Below are positions 1-6,042 of a stretch of 6,740 nt of DNA, in pieces. Position 1 is the first letter of the stretch, and every line of letters starts with the position of its first letter. Below the pieces are notes generated by a model. That model was not told the origin of the DNA and made no database searches. It was given only the letters and a program-made list of their open reading frames with translations. The stretch spans positions 1-6,740 of the forward strand of contig CAVRBK010000105.1 of the NCBI GenBank assembly GCA_963719025.1. Direction: 5' to 3'. Made by a program: the position numbers and the translations under genes. The stretch is from Thiosocius sp963719025 (GTDB lineage: Bacteria > Pseudomonadota > Gammaproteobacteria > Chromatiales > Chromatiaceae).

Positions 1-429
1 GATCTCGACATCGCTCTGCACCCCTGCGTGACCGTACAGTTCTGCACCGATCTGCAGGGGGCTGCGTGAGCCGGAGAAGCCATCACCGCGGGTGCGCAGG
101 ACACTGCCGATGTAGCACAGGCGGGTTGGCGCCTCGTGGCGCAGCCGATGGGCGTCGATACGTGCGGCCTGCGGGGTGATATCGGCGCGCACACCCAGCA
201 GGCGACCACTCACCTGGTCGGTCAGCTTGAACGTCTGCAATTCGAGATCGCGCCCGGTGCCCGTCAACAGGGATTCGAGGTACTCGATGAATGGTGTAAC
301 CACCATCTGGTAGCCCCAGGTGGCATAGGCGTCGAGCAATGAGCGCCGCAGGGCCTCCAGGGGGCGCGCGCGCGCCGGCAGCAGTTCATCGATGCCTTCG
401 GGCAGTAACCAGGTGTTGTTCGGTTTCAC
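1..429 (-). CDS. hisZ: HisZ, ATP phosphoribosyltransferase regulatory subunit (N-terminal part, runs off the window)
   Basis: HisZ is a catalytically inactive class II aminoacyl-tRNA-synthetase-like paralogue of HisRS. It assembles with short-form HisG in the cytoplasm to give active, histidine-inhibitable ATP phosphoribosyltransferase, the first step of histidine synthesis. Translation from a GTG at 429-427 gives 143 residues, starting MKPNNTWLLPEGIDELLPA. Family landmarks are the WLLPEGI opening, the GYQMVVTPFIEYLESLLTGTG segment (motif 1 region), LQTFKLTD, RADITPQAARIDAHRL and CYIGSVLRT (motif 2 region). The reading frame stays open to base 1. The start is chosen because the next upstream in-frame stop lies only about 36 nt away with no ATG/GTG/TTG between, and an AGAGG lies about 11 nt upstream. 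The gene is downstream of yjeT, and purA commonly follows in related genomes (not visible here). HisZ implies a short HisG elsewhere in the genome. HisS is the alternative, but the context and the MKPNNTWLLPEG opening favour HisZ. Confidence 0.93.
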   Translation of the reverse strand, partial: MKPNNTWLLPEGIDELLPARARPLEALRRSLLDAYATWGYQMVVTPFIEYLESLLTGTGRDLELQTFKLTDQVSGRLLGVRADITPQAARIDAHRLRHEAPTRLCYIGSVLRTRGDGFSGSRSPLQIGAELYGHAGVQSDVEI

Positions 430-480
430 AGGCCGAAATGCCTCTGGGTCAGTCGGAATCGGTCAGATCGAAAATCCCCG

Positions 481-506
481 GCGATCGGTGCGCGAGCGCA
501 GATCGC
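481..506. repeat. Inverted repeat in the yjeT-hisZ gap
   Basis: GCGATC at 481-486 is complementary to GATCGC at 501-506, and inside it TGCG (488-491) pairs with CGCA (496-499), leaving a CGAG loop and a GG bulge. The hairpin sits about 50-75 nt upstream of the hisZ start in the 172-nt gap 430-601. No T-run follows on the minus strand, so it is not an intrinsic terminator. It may be a structured leader element or chance in GC-rich DNA. I see no convincing promoter elsewhere in this gap. Confidence 0.3.
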
Positions 507-530
507 ACGCGCAACCTTGGCGGTGCGACG

Positions 531-545
531 CGGCGCGGCGCGGCG
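531..545. repeat. CGGCG pentamer repeated three times
   Basis: Three perfect tandem copies of CGGCG lie in the non-coding gap between yjeT and hisZ. The run is short, strongly GC-biased and self-complementary, so it can form stable local structure on either strand. It could be a slippage site. No function is visible. Confidence 0.5.
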
Positions 546-601
546 CAGCAACTCGGGGAATTAACCAAAAACTGTCGATTCATGGGTTGTTCGGAAGGCG
601 C

Positions 602-787
602 CTATCGCACCAGGTATAACAGCACGAGGCCGGCCAACATCGAAAACAGGCCGCTGTTGCGCAGTGACTTGTCATCCATCTCGCTGACCATCCGCATCAT
701 GTCGCGAAAAGCACTTGGGCTGGCAAATGGCAGGATTCCCTCTACTACCAGCATCAAGGCCAAGGCGGCCCACAGGTCCTGCCACAT
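602..787 (-). CDS. yjeT: YjeT family (DUF2065) small inner-membrane protein
   Basis: This 61-residue protein starts MWQDLWAALALMLVVEGIL and ends GLVLLYLVR. It has two hydrophobic stretches (about residues 5-22 and 46-60) around a charged loop (about 27-43, with FRDMMRMVSEMDDKSLR), as expected for a two-pass DUF2065 membrane protein. The family's usual length is about 60 residues. The E. coli member, yjeT, also lies between hflC and purA. Its function is unknown. The frame is open further upstream to an ATG at 862-860, but that extension would run through an intrinsic terminator (822-800) and is not part of the family, so the ATG at 787-785 is preferred. A GGA core lies 7 nt before it. The gene is separated from hflC by two terminators, so it is probably transcribed apart from the hfl operon, together with hisZ. 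Confidence 0.9.
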   Translation of the reverse strand: MWQDLWAALALMLVVEGILPFASPSAFRDMMRMVSEMDDKSLRNSGLFSMLAGLVLLYLVR

Positions 788-799
788 CGCTGCATCCAC

Positions 800-822
800 A
801 AAAAAGCCGGGTGACACCCGGC
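800..822 (-). terminator. Intrinsic terminator in the leader just upstream of yjeT
   Basis: On the minus strand GCCGGGTG and CACCCGGC flank a single T (822-806). In practice this gives a 7-bp GC stem with a GTC loop, followed at once by six T (805-800). The T-run ends only 12 nt before the yjeT ATG, so this is not the terminator of an upstream gene in the ordinary sense. It would stop transcripts heading into yjeT-hisZ. The 5' arm can also pair with a segment further upstream (see 815-863), which suggests conditional termination. Confidence 0.75.
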
Positions 823-863
823 CTTGCTCGGTTCGACCAAGGGCGGCCGGTGCACCATGCACC
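815..863 (-). promoter_or_regulatory. Candidate antiterminator/attenuator fold in the yjeT-hisZ leader
   Basis: Reading the minus strand, GGTGCA (863-858) pairs with TGCACC (854-849) to form an upstream hairpin. CACCGGCC (852-845) can instead pair with GGCCGG-G-TG (823-815, one bulged G), which is the 5' arm of the terminator. Between these two arms, CTTGGT (841-836) and ACCGAG (832-827) form a small hairpin with a CGA loop. The long-range pairing would exclude both the terminator and the upstream hairpin, the usual logic of an attenuator. No His-rich leader peptide or known riboswitch is recognisable, so the signal, if any, is unknown. The pairings are seen in the sequence; the regulatory role is inference. 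Confidence 0.35.
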
Positions 864-881
864 CACCGCCAAACTTTTGAA

Positions 882-910
882 ATTTTCCCAGATCAGCCCG
901 GCATTGTCCA
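882..910 (-). promoter_or_regulatory. Candidate sigma-70 promoter for yjeT-hisZ
   Basis: TGGACA (910-905) matches five of six bases of the -35 consensus. It is followed after 17 nt by GAAAAT (887-882), which matches four of six bases of the -10 consensus. Transcription would begin near 875. The site lies between the hflC terminator and the yjeT leader terminator, where a promoter is needed if yjeT and hisZ are expressed independently of hfl. The -10 match is weak. Confidence 0.35.
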
Positions 911-941
911 TTTGTGGCAGCGCTGTGCCGGCCAAAACATG

Positions 942-969
942 AAAAAGGCCGGGACTAAGTCCCGGCCTT
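942..969 (-). terminator. Intrinsic terminator after hflC
   Basis: On the minus strand GGCCGGGAC (967-959) pairs perfectly with GTCCCGGCC (955-947) around a TTA loop, followed by five T (946-942). Two more A-T pairs can extend the stem. It starts about 30 nt after the hflC stop and has no coding overlap, so it most likely ends the mutL/hfq-hflXKC transcript. Confidence 0.9.
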
Positions 970-999
970 GACAGTCAATCGGCCCAGCAATGCCGCCTG

Positions 1000-1869
1000 C
1001 TACTGTTTGTTGGCATTGAAGTACTGGAAGAATTCCGAATCCGGATCCAGCACCATCATGCTGTCGCCACCCGCAAAAACATCGCGGTAGGCGGTCAGAC
1101 TGCGCCAAAAGCTGTAGAAATCGGCATTCTGCTGGAACGCCTTGGCGTATTCCTCGGTCGCCTTGGCCTCACCCTCACCGCGCAGCAGTTCGGATTCGCG
1201 GTAGGCATTGGCCACGATCTCGATACGCTGACGATCGGCATCGGCCTGGATCTTTTCCGCCTCCTCCGCACCCTGGGCGCGCAACTCGGCGGCCACACGA
1301 TGCCGCTCGGTACGCATCCGCTCGTAGATGTTCTCGCTGATGTTGTCGGTGAAATCGATCTGCTTGACCCGGACATCGACGATCTCGACACCGAGGTCGG
1401 CGGCCTGCTCGTTCGAGTTTCTCGCCAGGGTCGCCATGATCTCGGTGCGCTCGCCGGAGACCACTTCCTTAACGGTACGTTTACCGAACTCGTCACGCAG
1501 GGCCGCGTTGATCCGCGCCGACAGCAGGCGCGAGGCCGTGTCCTGGCTGCCACGGGTCGAGCGGTAGAACTGCGCCACATCGGCGATACGCCACTTGGCA
1601 TACGAGTTCACCACCACGAACTTCTTCTCGACAGTCAGGAACTGCTCAGGCGGGGTATCCAGCGTCTGGATGCGCTTGTCGAACTTGACCACGTCCTGAA
1701 TGACCGGGATTTTCACGTGCAGACCCGGCTTGAAGTCGGCGTCGACGATCTCACCCAGTCGCAACAGCAAGGCCAGCTGCTGTTCCTGCACAACGAACAG
1801 CGACGAGCTGCTGACCAAGACGACGATCGCGAGGATGACGGCCGCGAATATACCTTTTCCGGAATTCAT
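1000..1869 (-). CDS. hflC: HflC, SPFH-family subunit of the FtsH-modulating HflKC complex
   Basis: HflC pairs with HflK in a large inner-membrane, periplasm-facing assembly that binds the AAA protease FtsH and controls its access to membrane substrates. The 289-residue protein has a short cytoplasmic N-terminus (MNSGKG), one transmembrane helix (about 7-29), then the SPFH/prohibitin domain. That domain includes VVQEQQLALLLRLGEI and FKPGLHVKIPVIQDVVKFDKR. A long Ala/Glu-rich coiled-coil helix follows (about 190-250, RTERHRVAAELRAQGAEEAE and onward), and the tail is hydrophobic and acidic (SEFFQYFNANKQ). Length is a little below the 334 residues of E. coli HflC. The ATG overlaps the hflK TAA by one base (TAATG), and a strong GGAGGGAG Shine-Dalgarno lies inside the last hflK codons, so the two are translationally coupled. 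The frame is intact, unlike the two genes upstream of it. Confidence 0.97.
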   Translation of the reverse strand: MNSGKGIFAAVILAIVVLVSSSSLFVVQEQQLALLLRLGEIVDADFKPGLHVKIPVIQDVVKFDKRIQTLDTPPEQFLTVEKKFVVVNSYAKWRIADVAQFYRSTRGSQDTASRLLSARINAALRDEFGKRTVKEVVSGERTEIMATLARNSNEQAADLGVEIVDVRVKQIDFTDNISENIYERMRTERHRVAAELRAQGAEEAEKIQADADRQRIEIVANAYRESELLRGEGEAKATEEYAKAFQQNADFYSFWRSLTAYRDVFAGGDSMMVLDPDSEFFQYFNANKQ

Positions 1870-3036
1870 TAACGCTCCCTCCGCGTGCGATCAAAACTCG
1901 GACGGCTGTCGTTCAGCGCGCCCCGGTTGCCGCTGGGCGGCAGTGCGATACGCGGCGAATCCGGCGCCTTGAAGGCCTTTTCCCGAGTACTCGGCTGAAT
2001 CATGCGGTCGAGCGGGAGGTAGGTCAGGTTGCTGCCTTGCTTCACATCGAGCAGGACCTTGCCGGTATTACTCAGCACCTCCTGCATCGTTTCCAGATAC
2101 AGCCGTTCGCGGGTCACCCCAGGGGCCTTCTCGTATTCACGCAGCAGCGCCAGGAAGCGCTGTGACTCACCCTCGGCCTCGGCGATCACGCGGGCCTTGT
2201 AACCCTTGGCGTCTTCGACCAGGCGGGCGGCTTCACCGCGGGCCCGCGGCACGACGTCGTTGGCATACGACTGCGCCTGGTTCTGCAGGCGTTCCTTGTC
2301 CTCGCGGGCGCGGATGGCGTCGGCAAAGGCCTCGGAGATCGCCTCCGGCACGTCGGCGCGCTGGATGTTGATGTTGGTCACGATCAGACCGGTGCGGTAC
2401 AGGTCCAGCAACTGCTGGGTCCCCTGCTGCACCGACTTGGCGATCGCGCTGCGGTTCTCGGTGATGATGTCATCGAGCCGGCTCTTGCCGATCACCTCAC
2501 GCAGGCTGGACTCCATGGCACCATGGATCGTCGCACCCGGATCGGCGTCCTGGAACAGGAAGTCGGCCGCATCCTGGATGCGGAACTGCACCTCCAGGGT
2601 CACGTCGGCGATGTTCTCGTCCTTGGTCAGCATCTGTGCGCGATGCTGGAACTTGTTGACCTGGTCGACGTTCACCACGTCGACCGTGTCGACGAACGGC
2701 AACTTGAGGTGTGGACCCGGCGAGGTTACCGAGCTGTAGGCGCCGAAGCGCTTGACCACGCCCCGTTCGGCAGGCTGGACGATATAAAAGGCCTCCATCG
2801 CCAGAACAGCGACCGCCACCAGGGCGACGATCACGCCGATCCCCTTCTTGCCGGCACCGCCGCCCGACGGACCTGCATTCGTCGCCACCGCCGCCACCGC
2901 GACGCTTGCCGCCGAACAGGCCGCCCATCTTGTCCTGCAACTTGCGGACTACTTCATCGAGATCTGGTGGACCTTGATCGCCACCCTTGTTATTCCAAGG
3001 GTCGCGGTTACCACCACCCGGTTCATTCCAGGCCAT
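1869..3036 (-). CDS. hflK: HflK, SPFH-family subunit of HflKC, with one frameshift in the N-terminal linker
   Basis: HflK is the partner of HflC in the FtsH-regulating membrane complex. The true N-terminus is MAWNEPGGGNRDPWNNKGG (from 3036), typical of HflK, followed by PPDLDEVVRKLQDKMGGLFGG and a glycine run. The frame then changes near 2884-2898. The rest reads in the +1 frame as NAGPSGGGAGKKGIG, a transmembrane helix (about residues 65-85 of the restored protein), VQPAERGVVKRFG, the SPFH domain, and a coiled coil with RAREDKERLQNQAQSYANDV. Removing one base gives 388 residues, close to the 419 of E. coli. A GGGAG Shine-Dalgarno lies 6 nt before the ATG at 3036. Starting at the internal GTG (2897) would give an open 342-residue frame, but it lacks a ribosome binding site and the conserved N-terminus. 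Most likely the gene is functional and the sequence holds an extra base. The gap to hflX is 84 nt and shows no clear promoter or terminator. Confidence 0.92.
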
Positions 3037-3120
3037 GCGTTACTCCCGTGCACTGGTTTTAATACTGTCGCGAGGACTCTATACGCGGCGATTCTATCAA
3101 TACCGCCGCCCGAATGGACA

Positions 3121-4437
3121 TTATCCGGCTGTCGCTGCCGGTTCACCGCTGTCGCACCACCGTTCGGCAACAACCGGTTCGTGCTTTTTCAGCCGCTCAT
3201 ACTCTCGACGCTTCAACTCCACGTCCAGTTCCCATCCCCCGTCCTTGGCGTGGTATTCGTTGGTAATCGCTCCCTGCTCGAATAGCAGGGCGCGCAGCAC
3301 GACCATGTGCCGGATCGAGCACCAGATGGCCACGCACGACGTCGCTGCGGAACAGCATCGTCAGCGCCTCTAGCAGCCCCTCGATACCGGCGCCGCTCGC
3401 CGCCGACAGCCAGACCCGAAGCGGCACGCCCTCTTCGTCGTATTCGACGCGCGGCGCAGCCTCGGGCATCAGGTCGATCTTGTTGTAGACCTCGAGCCGC
3501 GGTACATCGATGGCACCGATCTGGCCGAGCACGTCCTCCACCTCGGCGATCTGCTCGGCACGCTGATGGCTGTGCGCGTCGATCACATGCAGCAGCAGGT
3601 CGGCCTCGACGGTCTCCTGCAGGGTGGATTTGAATGCCGCGACCAGTTCGTGTGGCAGGCGCGACACGAAGCCTACCGTATCGGCCAGGATCAGGCTGCT
3701 GTCGTCGTTCAGATCGACCCGCCGCAGGGTCGGATCCAGGGTGGCGAACAGCTGATCCCGCGCATACACACCGGCCTCGGTCAGGCAGTTGAACAGCGTC
3801 GACTTGCCCGGCATTGGTGTAGCCGACCAGCGATACCGTCGGCACCTCGTTGCGTCGGCGTGAACGCCGTCCCTGCTCGCGCTGGCTGTCGACCTTGGCC
3901 AGCCGTCGCCCGATCTGATCGATGCGCTGATTGAGCAGACGCCGGTCGGTTTCGAGCTGGGTTTCACCCGGACCACGCAGACCGATACCGCCCTTCTGGC
4001 GCTCGAGGTGGGTCCAGCCGCGCACCAGGCGGGTCGACAGATGGCGCAACTGCGCCAGCTCGACCTGCAGCTTGCCCTCGTGCGATCGCGCGCGCTGGGC
4101 AAAGATATCCAGGATCAGGCCGGTACGATCGAGCACGCGGCACTCGAACAGGCTTCTCGAGGTTGCGCTCCTGGCTGGGCGACAGCGGGTTGTCGAAGAT
4201 CACCAGTTCGGCATCCAGGGCACGCGACTGTTCGCGCACCTCTTCCGCCTTGCCGCTGCCGATGTACAGCCGCGTGTCCGGCGCCTGGCGCTGCGCACTG
4301 ATCAGCGCCAGCGGATCGGCGCCCGGCCGAGCGCGCCAGTTCACTGAATTCCTGCAGCTCTTCGGGCTGCGGCGGACCAGTGCAGGCTCACGTGAACCAG
4401 GATGGCCTTTTCGCCGCTCTTGCGGGCGTTCAAACAT
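3121..4437 (-). pseudogene. hflX: HflX, ribosome-associated GTPase, interrupted by six single-base frameshifts (probably sequence errors)
   Basis: HflX is a GTPase that binds the 50S subunit and splits stalled ribosomes. Homology runs the full length but is spread over three frames: MFERP; KSGEKAILVHVSLH; PQPEELQEFSELARSAG; ADPLALISAQ through GSGKAEEV to LSPSQERNLEK; LFECRVLDRTGLILDIFAQRA with GLRGPGETQLETDRR and VSLVGYTNA; GKSTLFN with LADTVGF, YNKID and WLSAASGAGI; then LRALLFEQGAITNEYHAKD to the TAA at 3121. Shifts lie near 4422-4426, 4379, 4321-4324, 4151-4152, 3807-3809 and 3289-3300. Each looks like one extra base, and removing six leaves exactly 436 residues (E. coli HflX: 426). All GTPase motifs are then intact: G1 about 204-212, G3 251-255, G4 317-320. 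The start ATG has AGGA 6 nt upstream. As written, translation would make only a short nonsense-tailed product. Conserved residues show no other decay, which favours error over a true pseudogene. Confidence 0.88.
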
Positions 4438-4472
4438 CGCGTTTCCTGCGCCTGGGCCGCGCACAACGAAAC

Positions 4473-4497
4473 GACCCCGCAGACGCGCCACGGGGTC
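4473..4497 (-). terminator. Terminator-like hairpin between hfq and hflX
   Basis: On the minus strand GACCCCG (4497-4491) pairs with CGGGGTC (4479-4473) across an 11-nt loop, followed by GTTTCGTTG. The T-tract is interrupted, so termination would be partial at best. It lies about 30 nt past the hfq stop and 36 nt before the hflX start. Such a site would let hfq mRNA outnumber hflX mRNA, or protect the hfq 3' end. The hairpin is visible; the role is inferred. Confidence 0.45.
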
Positions 4498-4527
4498 ACA
4501 GGAGAGGGAACAGGCGGGCTGTAGAAA

Positions 4528-4791
4528 TCAGGCGTTGCCAGGTTCAGCAGGATCACCCTCAGTGTCGCCGTGCGCGTGCTGGATGCGCACGTTGCGAGCC
4601 GGCACTACCGTGGAAATCGCATGCTTGTACACCATCTGGCTCACGCTGTTCTTCAGCAGGACGACAAATTGATCGAATGACTCGATGGTTCCCTGGAGCT
4701 TGATTCCGTTCACCAGAAAAATCGATACCGGCACGCGCTCTTTGCGCAATGCATTCAGAAACGGGTCTTGCAGGCTTTGTCCCTTTGACAT
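4528..4791 (-). CDS. hfq: Hfq, RNA chaperone
   Basis: Hfq is a hexameric Sm-like RNA chaperone that pairs small RNAs with target mRNAs and also acts as a translational repressor. The 87-residue protein starts MSKGQSLQDPFLNALRKERV, with Q8 and the proximal-face region conserved and rim residues R16, K17, R19. Sm1 is VSIFLVNGIKLQGTIESFDQ and Sm2 is YKHAISTVVP, including the Y55-K56-H57 motif that contacts U-rich 3' ends. Position 25 is Phe where E. coli has the distal-face Tyr, a conservative change. The short tail (about 65-87) is His/Asp/Glu-rich and ends AEPGNA as in Pseudomonas Hfq, without the long E. coli tail. The start has a strong AGAGGGAG Shine-Dalgarno 5 nt upstream. The gene is intact and lies in its usual place between miaA and hflX. 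Confidence 0.98.
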   Translation of the reverse strand: MSKGQSLQDPFLNALRKERVPVSIFLVNGIKLQGTIESFDQFVVLLKNSVSQMVYKHAISTVVPARNVRIQHAHGDTEGDPAEPGNA

Positions 4792-4830
4792 GGGGTACTC
4801 CCTCTTATTTGTTTGGTTGAATATTATTTG
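4792..4830 (-). promoter_or_regulatory. A-rich hfq leader with Shine-Dalgarno and possible Hfq-binding site
   Basis: The 39 nt before the hfq ATG are unusually A-rich on the minus strand for this GC-rich region. They end AATAAGAGG GAGTACCC before the ATG. AAT-AAG-AGG fits three consecutive A-R-N triplets, the motif bound by the Hfq distal face, and overlaps the Shine-Dalgarno. Hfq represses its own translation in E. coli by binding its leader, so the same could happen here; this is inference from motif and position only. Confidence 0.35.
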
Positions 4831-4926
4831 CGCTCAACAACTTAGGGCGCATTACCGGCACCGCAGTTCAAGCCAAAACGGCCAGCGTCACAGTGCCAAA
4901 CTTTTTCTTACGCACAACGATCCAAA

Positions 4927-4935
4927 ACTATAGCA
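4927..4935 (-). promoter_or_regulatory. Candidate extended -10 promoter for hfq
   Basis: The minus strand reads TGC TATAGT (4935-4927), an extended -10 (TGN) followed by a five-of-six match to TATAAT. No good -35 hexamer stands 16-18 nt upstream, which extended -10 promoters do not strictly need. Transcription would start near 4920 and give a leader of about 130 nt before hfq. The 220-nt gap 4792-5011 also holds a stem (GAGTTCAC at 5013-5006 with GTGAATTC at 4995-4988, one G-T pair) overlapping the miaA stop, with no T-run after it. Promoters for hfq near miaA are known in E. coli. Confidence 0.45.
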
Positions 4936-5011
4936 CAGCGTATTGCATGAATATTTGAATTGTGTAGGTTTTGCGAGGTGTTAGACGGAATTCACAACAT
5001 CACGGGTGAAC

Positions 5012-5965
5012 TCAATCCTGCACCTGATCCAGGCCTTCCGCGGCCAGCGCAGCAGCCTGCCCGACCACATCCCCATCCTCATCCAGCCAGTGGCACGATT
5101 TTTCGCTGCGCAGCCAGGTCATCTGCCGTTTCGCCAGCTGCCGGGTCGCCGCCTGGCCACGACCGATCATCTCGTCCCGATCGAACTCACCGCGCAGCCA
5201 GCCCCACACCTGGCGGTAACCGACCGACCGCATCGACGGCAGGTCCGGGTCCAGGTCGCCGCGCGCCACCAGTTGCTCGACCTCCTCGACAAAACCGTTC
5301 TCGAGCATGGCCAGGAAGCGCTGATCGATACGCTCATGCAGCCGTGCCCGCGATGCCGGCGAACGCACCAGCTTGATCGCCCGGTAGGGCATCGGCGATC
5401 CCGCGGCAGCCTGCAGTTCACTGAGCGGGCGCCCACTCAGCTCCCACACCTCGAGCGCGCGCAGCGTGCGCTGCGGATCATTGGGATGGATGCGCTGTGC
5501 CGCGACCGGGTCGACCACCGCCAGCCGCTCGTGCAAGGCCCGCAGTCCTTCGCTCGACAACTGCCGCTCGAGTCGCTGGCGCACCACCGGGTCCGCCCGC
5601 GGCATTTCAGAGAGGCCGTATTGCAGGGCCCTGTAGTACAACATGGTGCCGCCGACCAGCAGGGGTATCCGGCCGGCGTCCACGATCTCGGCCATCTCGC
5701 GCAGTGCATCGGTACGGAAGCGTGCGGCGGAATAGACCTCTGCAGGATCGCAGATATCGATCAGACGATGCGGTGCGCGCGCCAGTTCCTCGGCATTCGG
5801 CTTCGCCGTACCGATATCCATGCCGCGATAGACCATCGCCGAATCGACGCTGATCAGCTCGACCGGCAACCTCTCACGCAGCGCCATCGCCAGATCGGTC
5901 TTGCCCGACGCGGTCGGCCCCATCAGCAGAATCACCGGCGGCAATGCCTTCGCGCCAGCCGTCAT
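5012..5965 (-). CDS. miaA: MiaA, tRNA dimethylallyltransferase
   Basis: MiaA transfers a dimethylallyl group from DMAPP to N6 of A37 next to the anticodon of tRNAs reading UNN codons, giving i6A, the substrate for MiaB. The 317-residue protein (E. coli 316) shows the P-loop GPTASGKT at residues 16-23 and DSAMVYRGMDIGTAKP near 40-55, which holds the catalytic Asp and the family signature. HRLIDICDP, VGGTMLYYRAL, RLHERIDQRFLAML and SMRSVGYRQVW follow. The start ATG at 5965 has no purine-rich Shine-Dalgarno, and no in-frame alternative start lies close upstream, so it may depend on readthrough or coupling from mutL, 77 nt upstream. The frame is intact. It is followed by 220 nt before hfq. Confidence 0.97.
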   Translation of the reverse strand: MTAGAKALPPVILLMGPTASGKTDLAMALRERLPVELISVDSAMVYRGMDIGTAKPNAEELARAPHRLIDICDPAEVYSAARFRTDALREMAEIVDAGRIPLLVGGTMLYYRALQYGLSEMPRADPVVRQRLERQLSSEGLRALHERLAVVDPVAAQRIHPNDPQRTLRALEVWELSGRPLSELQAAAGSPMPYRAIKLVRSPASRARLHERIDQRFLAMLENGFVEEVEQLVARGDLDPDLPSMRSVGYRQVWGWLRGEFDRDEMIGRGQAATRQLAKRQMTWLRSEKSCHWLDEDGDVVGQAAALAAEGLDQVQD

Positions 5966-6042
5966 GACAGGAACAGGCCATGAGGGGCTCGGATGCTTTT
6001 GCTTTGTCTGTTTGTCACGGGTCAGCGGGGCGGTTCAGGTGT

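Noticed and set aside
449..583. Possible 44-codon Arg-rich ORF on the minus strand just upstream of hisZ
   Set aside because: It has no Shine-Dalgarno, and its composition is simply that of GC-rich spacer with the CGGCG repeat; it resembles no known peptide.
788..862. Extended yjeT start at 862 adding 25 residues
   Set aside because: The extension reads through the terminator stem and T-run and is absent from DUF2065 proteins, which begin at MWQDL.
672..935. 87-codon minus-strand ORF overlapping yjeT in another frame
   Set aside because: It is a shadow of yjeT plus its leader; it has no family resemblance and crosses the terminator.
3121..4437. Programmed ribosomal frameshifting in hflX
   Set aside because: Six separate +1 events would be needed with no consistent slippery motif, and HflX is not known to use recoding; extra bases in the sequence explain it more simply.
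4880..4900. Sigma-54-like element TGGCAC...GC upstream of hfq on the minus strand
   Set aside because: The -24 half is perfect, but the GC of the -12 half is one base too close and the TT before it is missing; sigma-54 promoters need strict spacing.
5006..5983. Long plus-strand ORF of 325 codons opposite miaA
   Set aside because: It is a mirror frame of the GC-rich miaA gene, rich in Arg/Gln/His, with no recognisable domain; MiaA on the other strand is certain. The plus-strand ORFs opposite hflC (1300-1872) and hflK (2206-2739) are rejected for the same reason.
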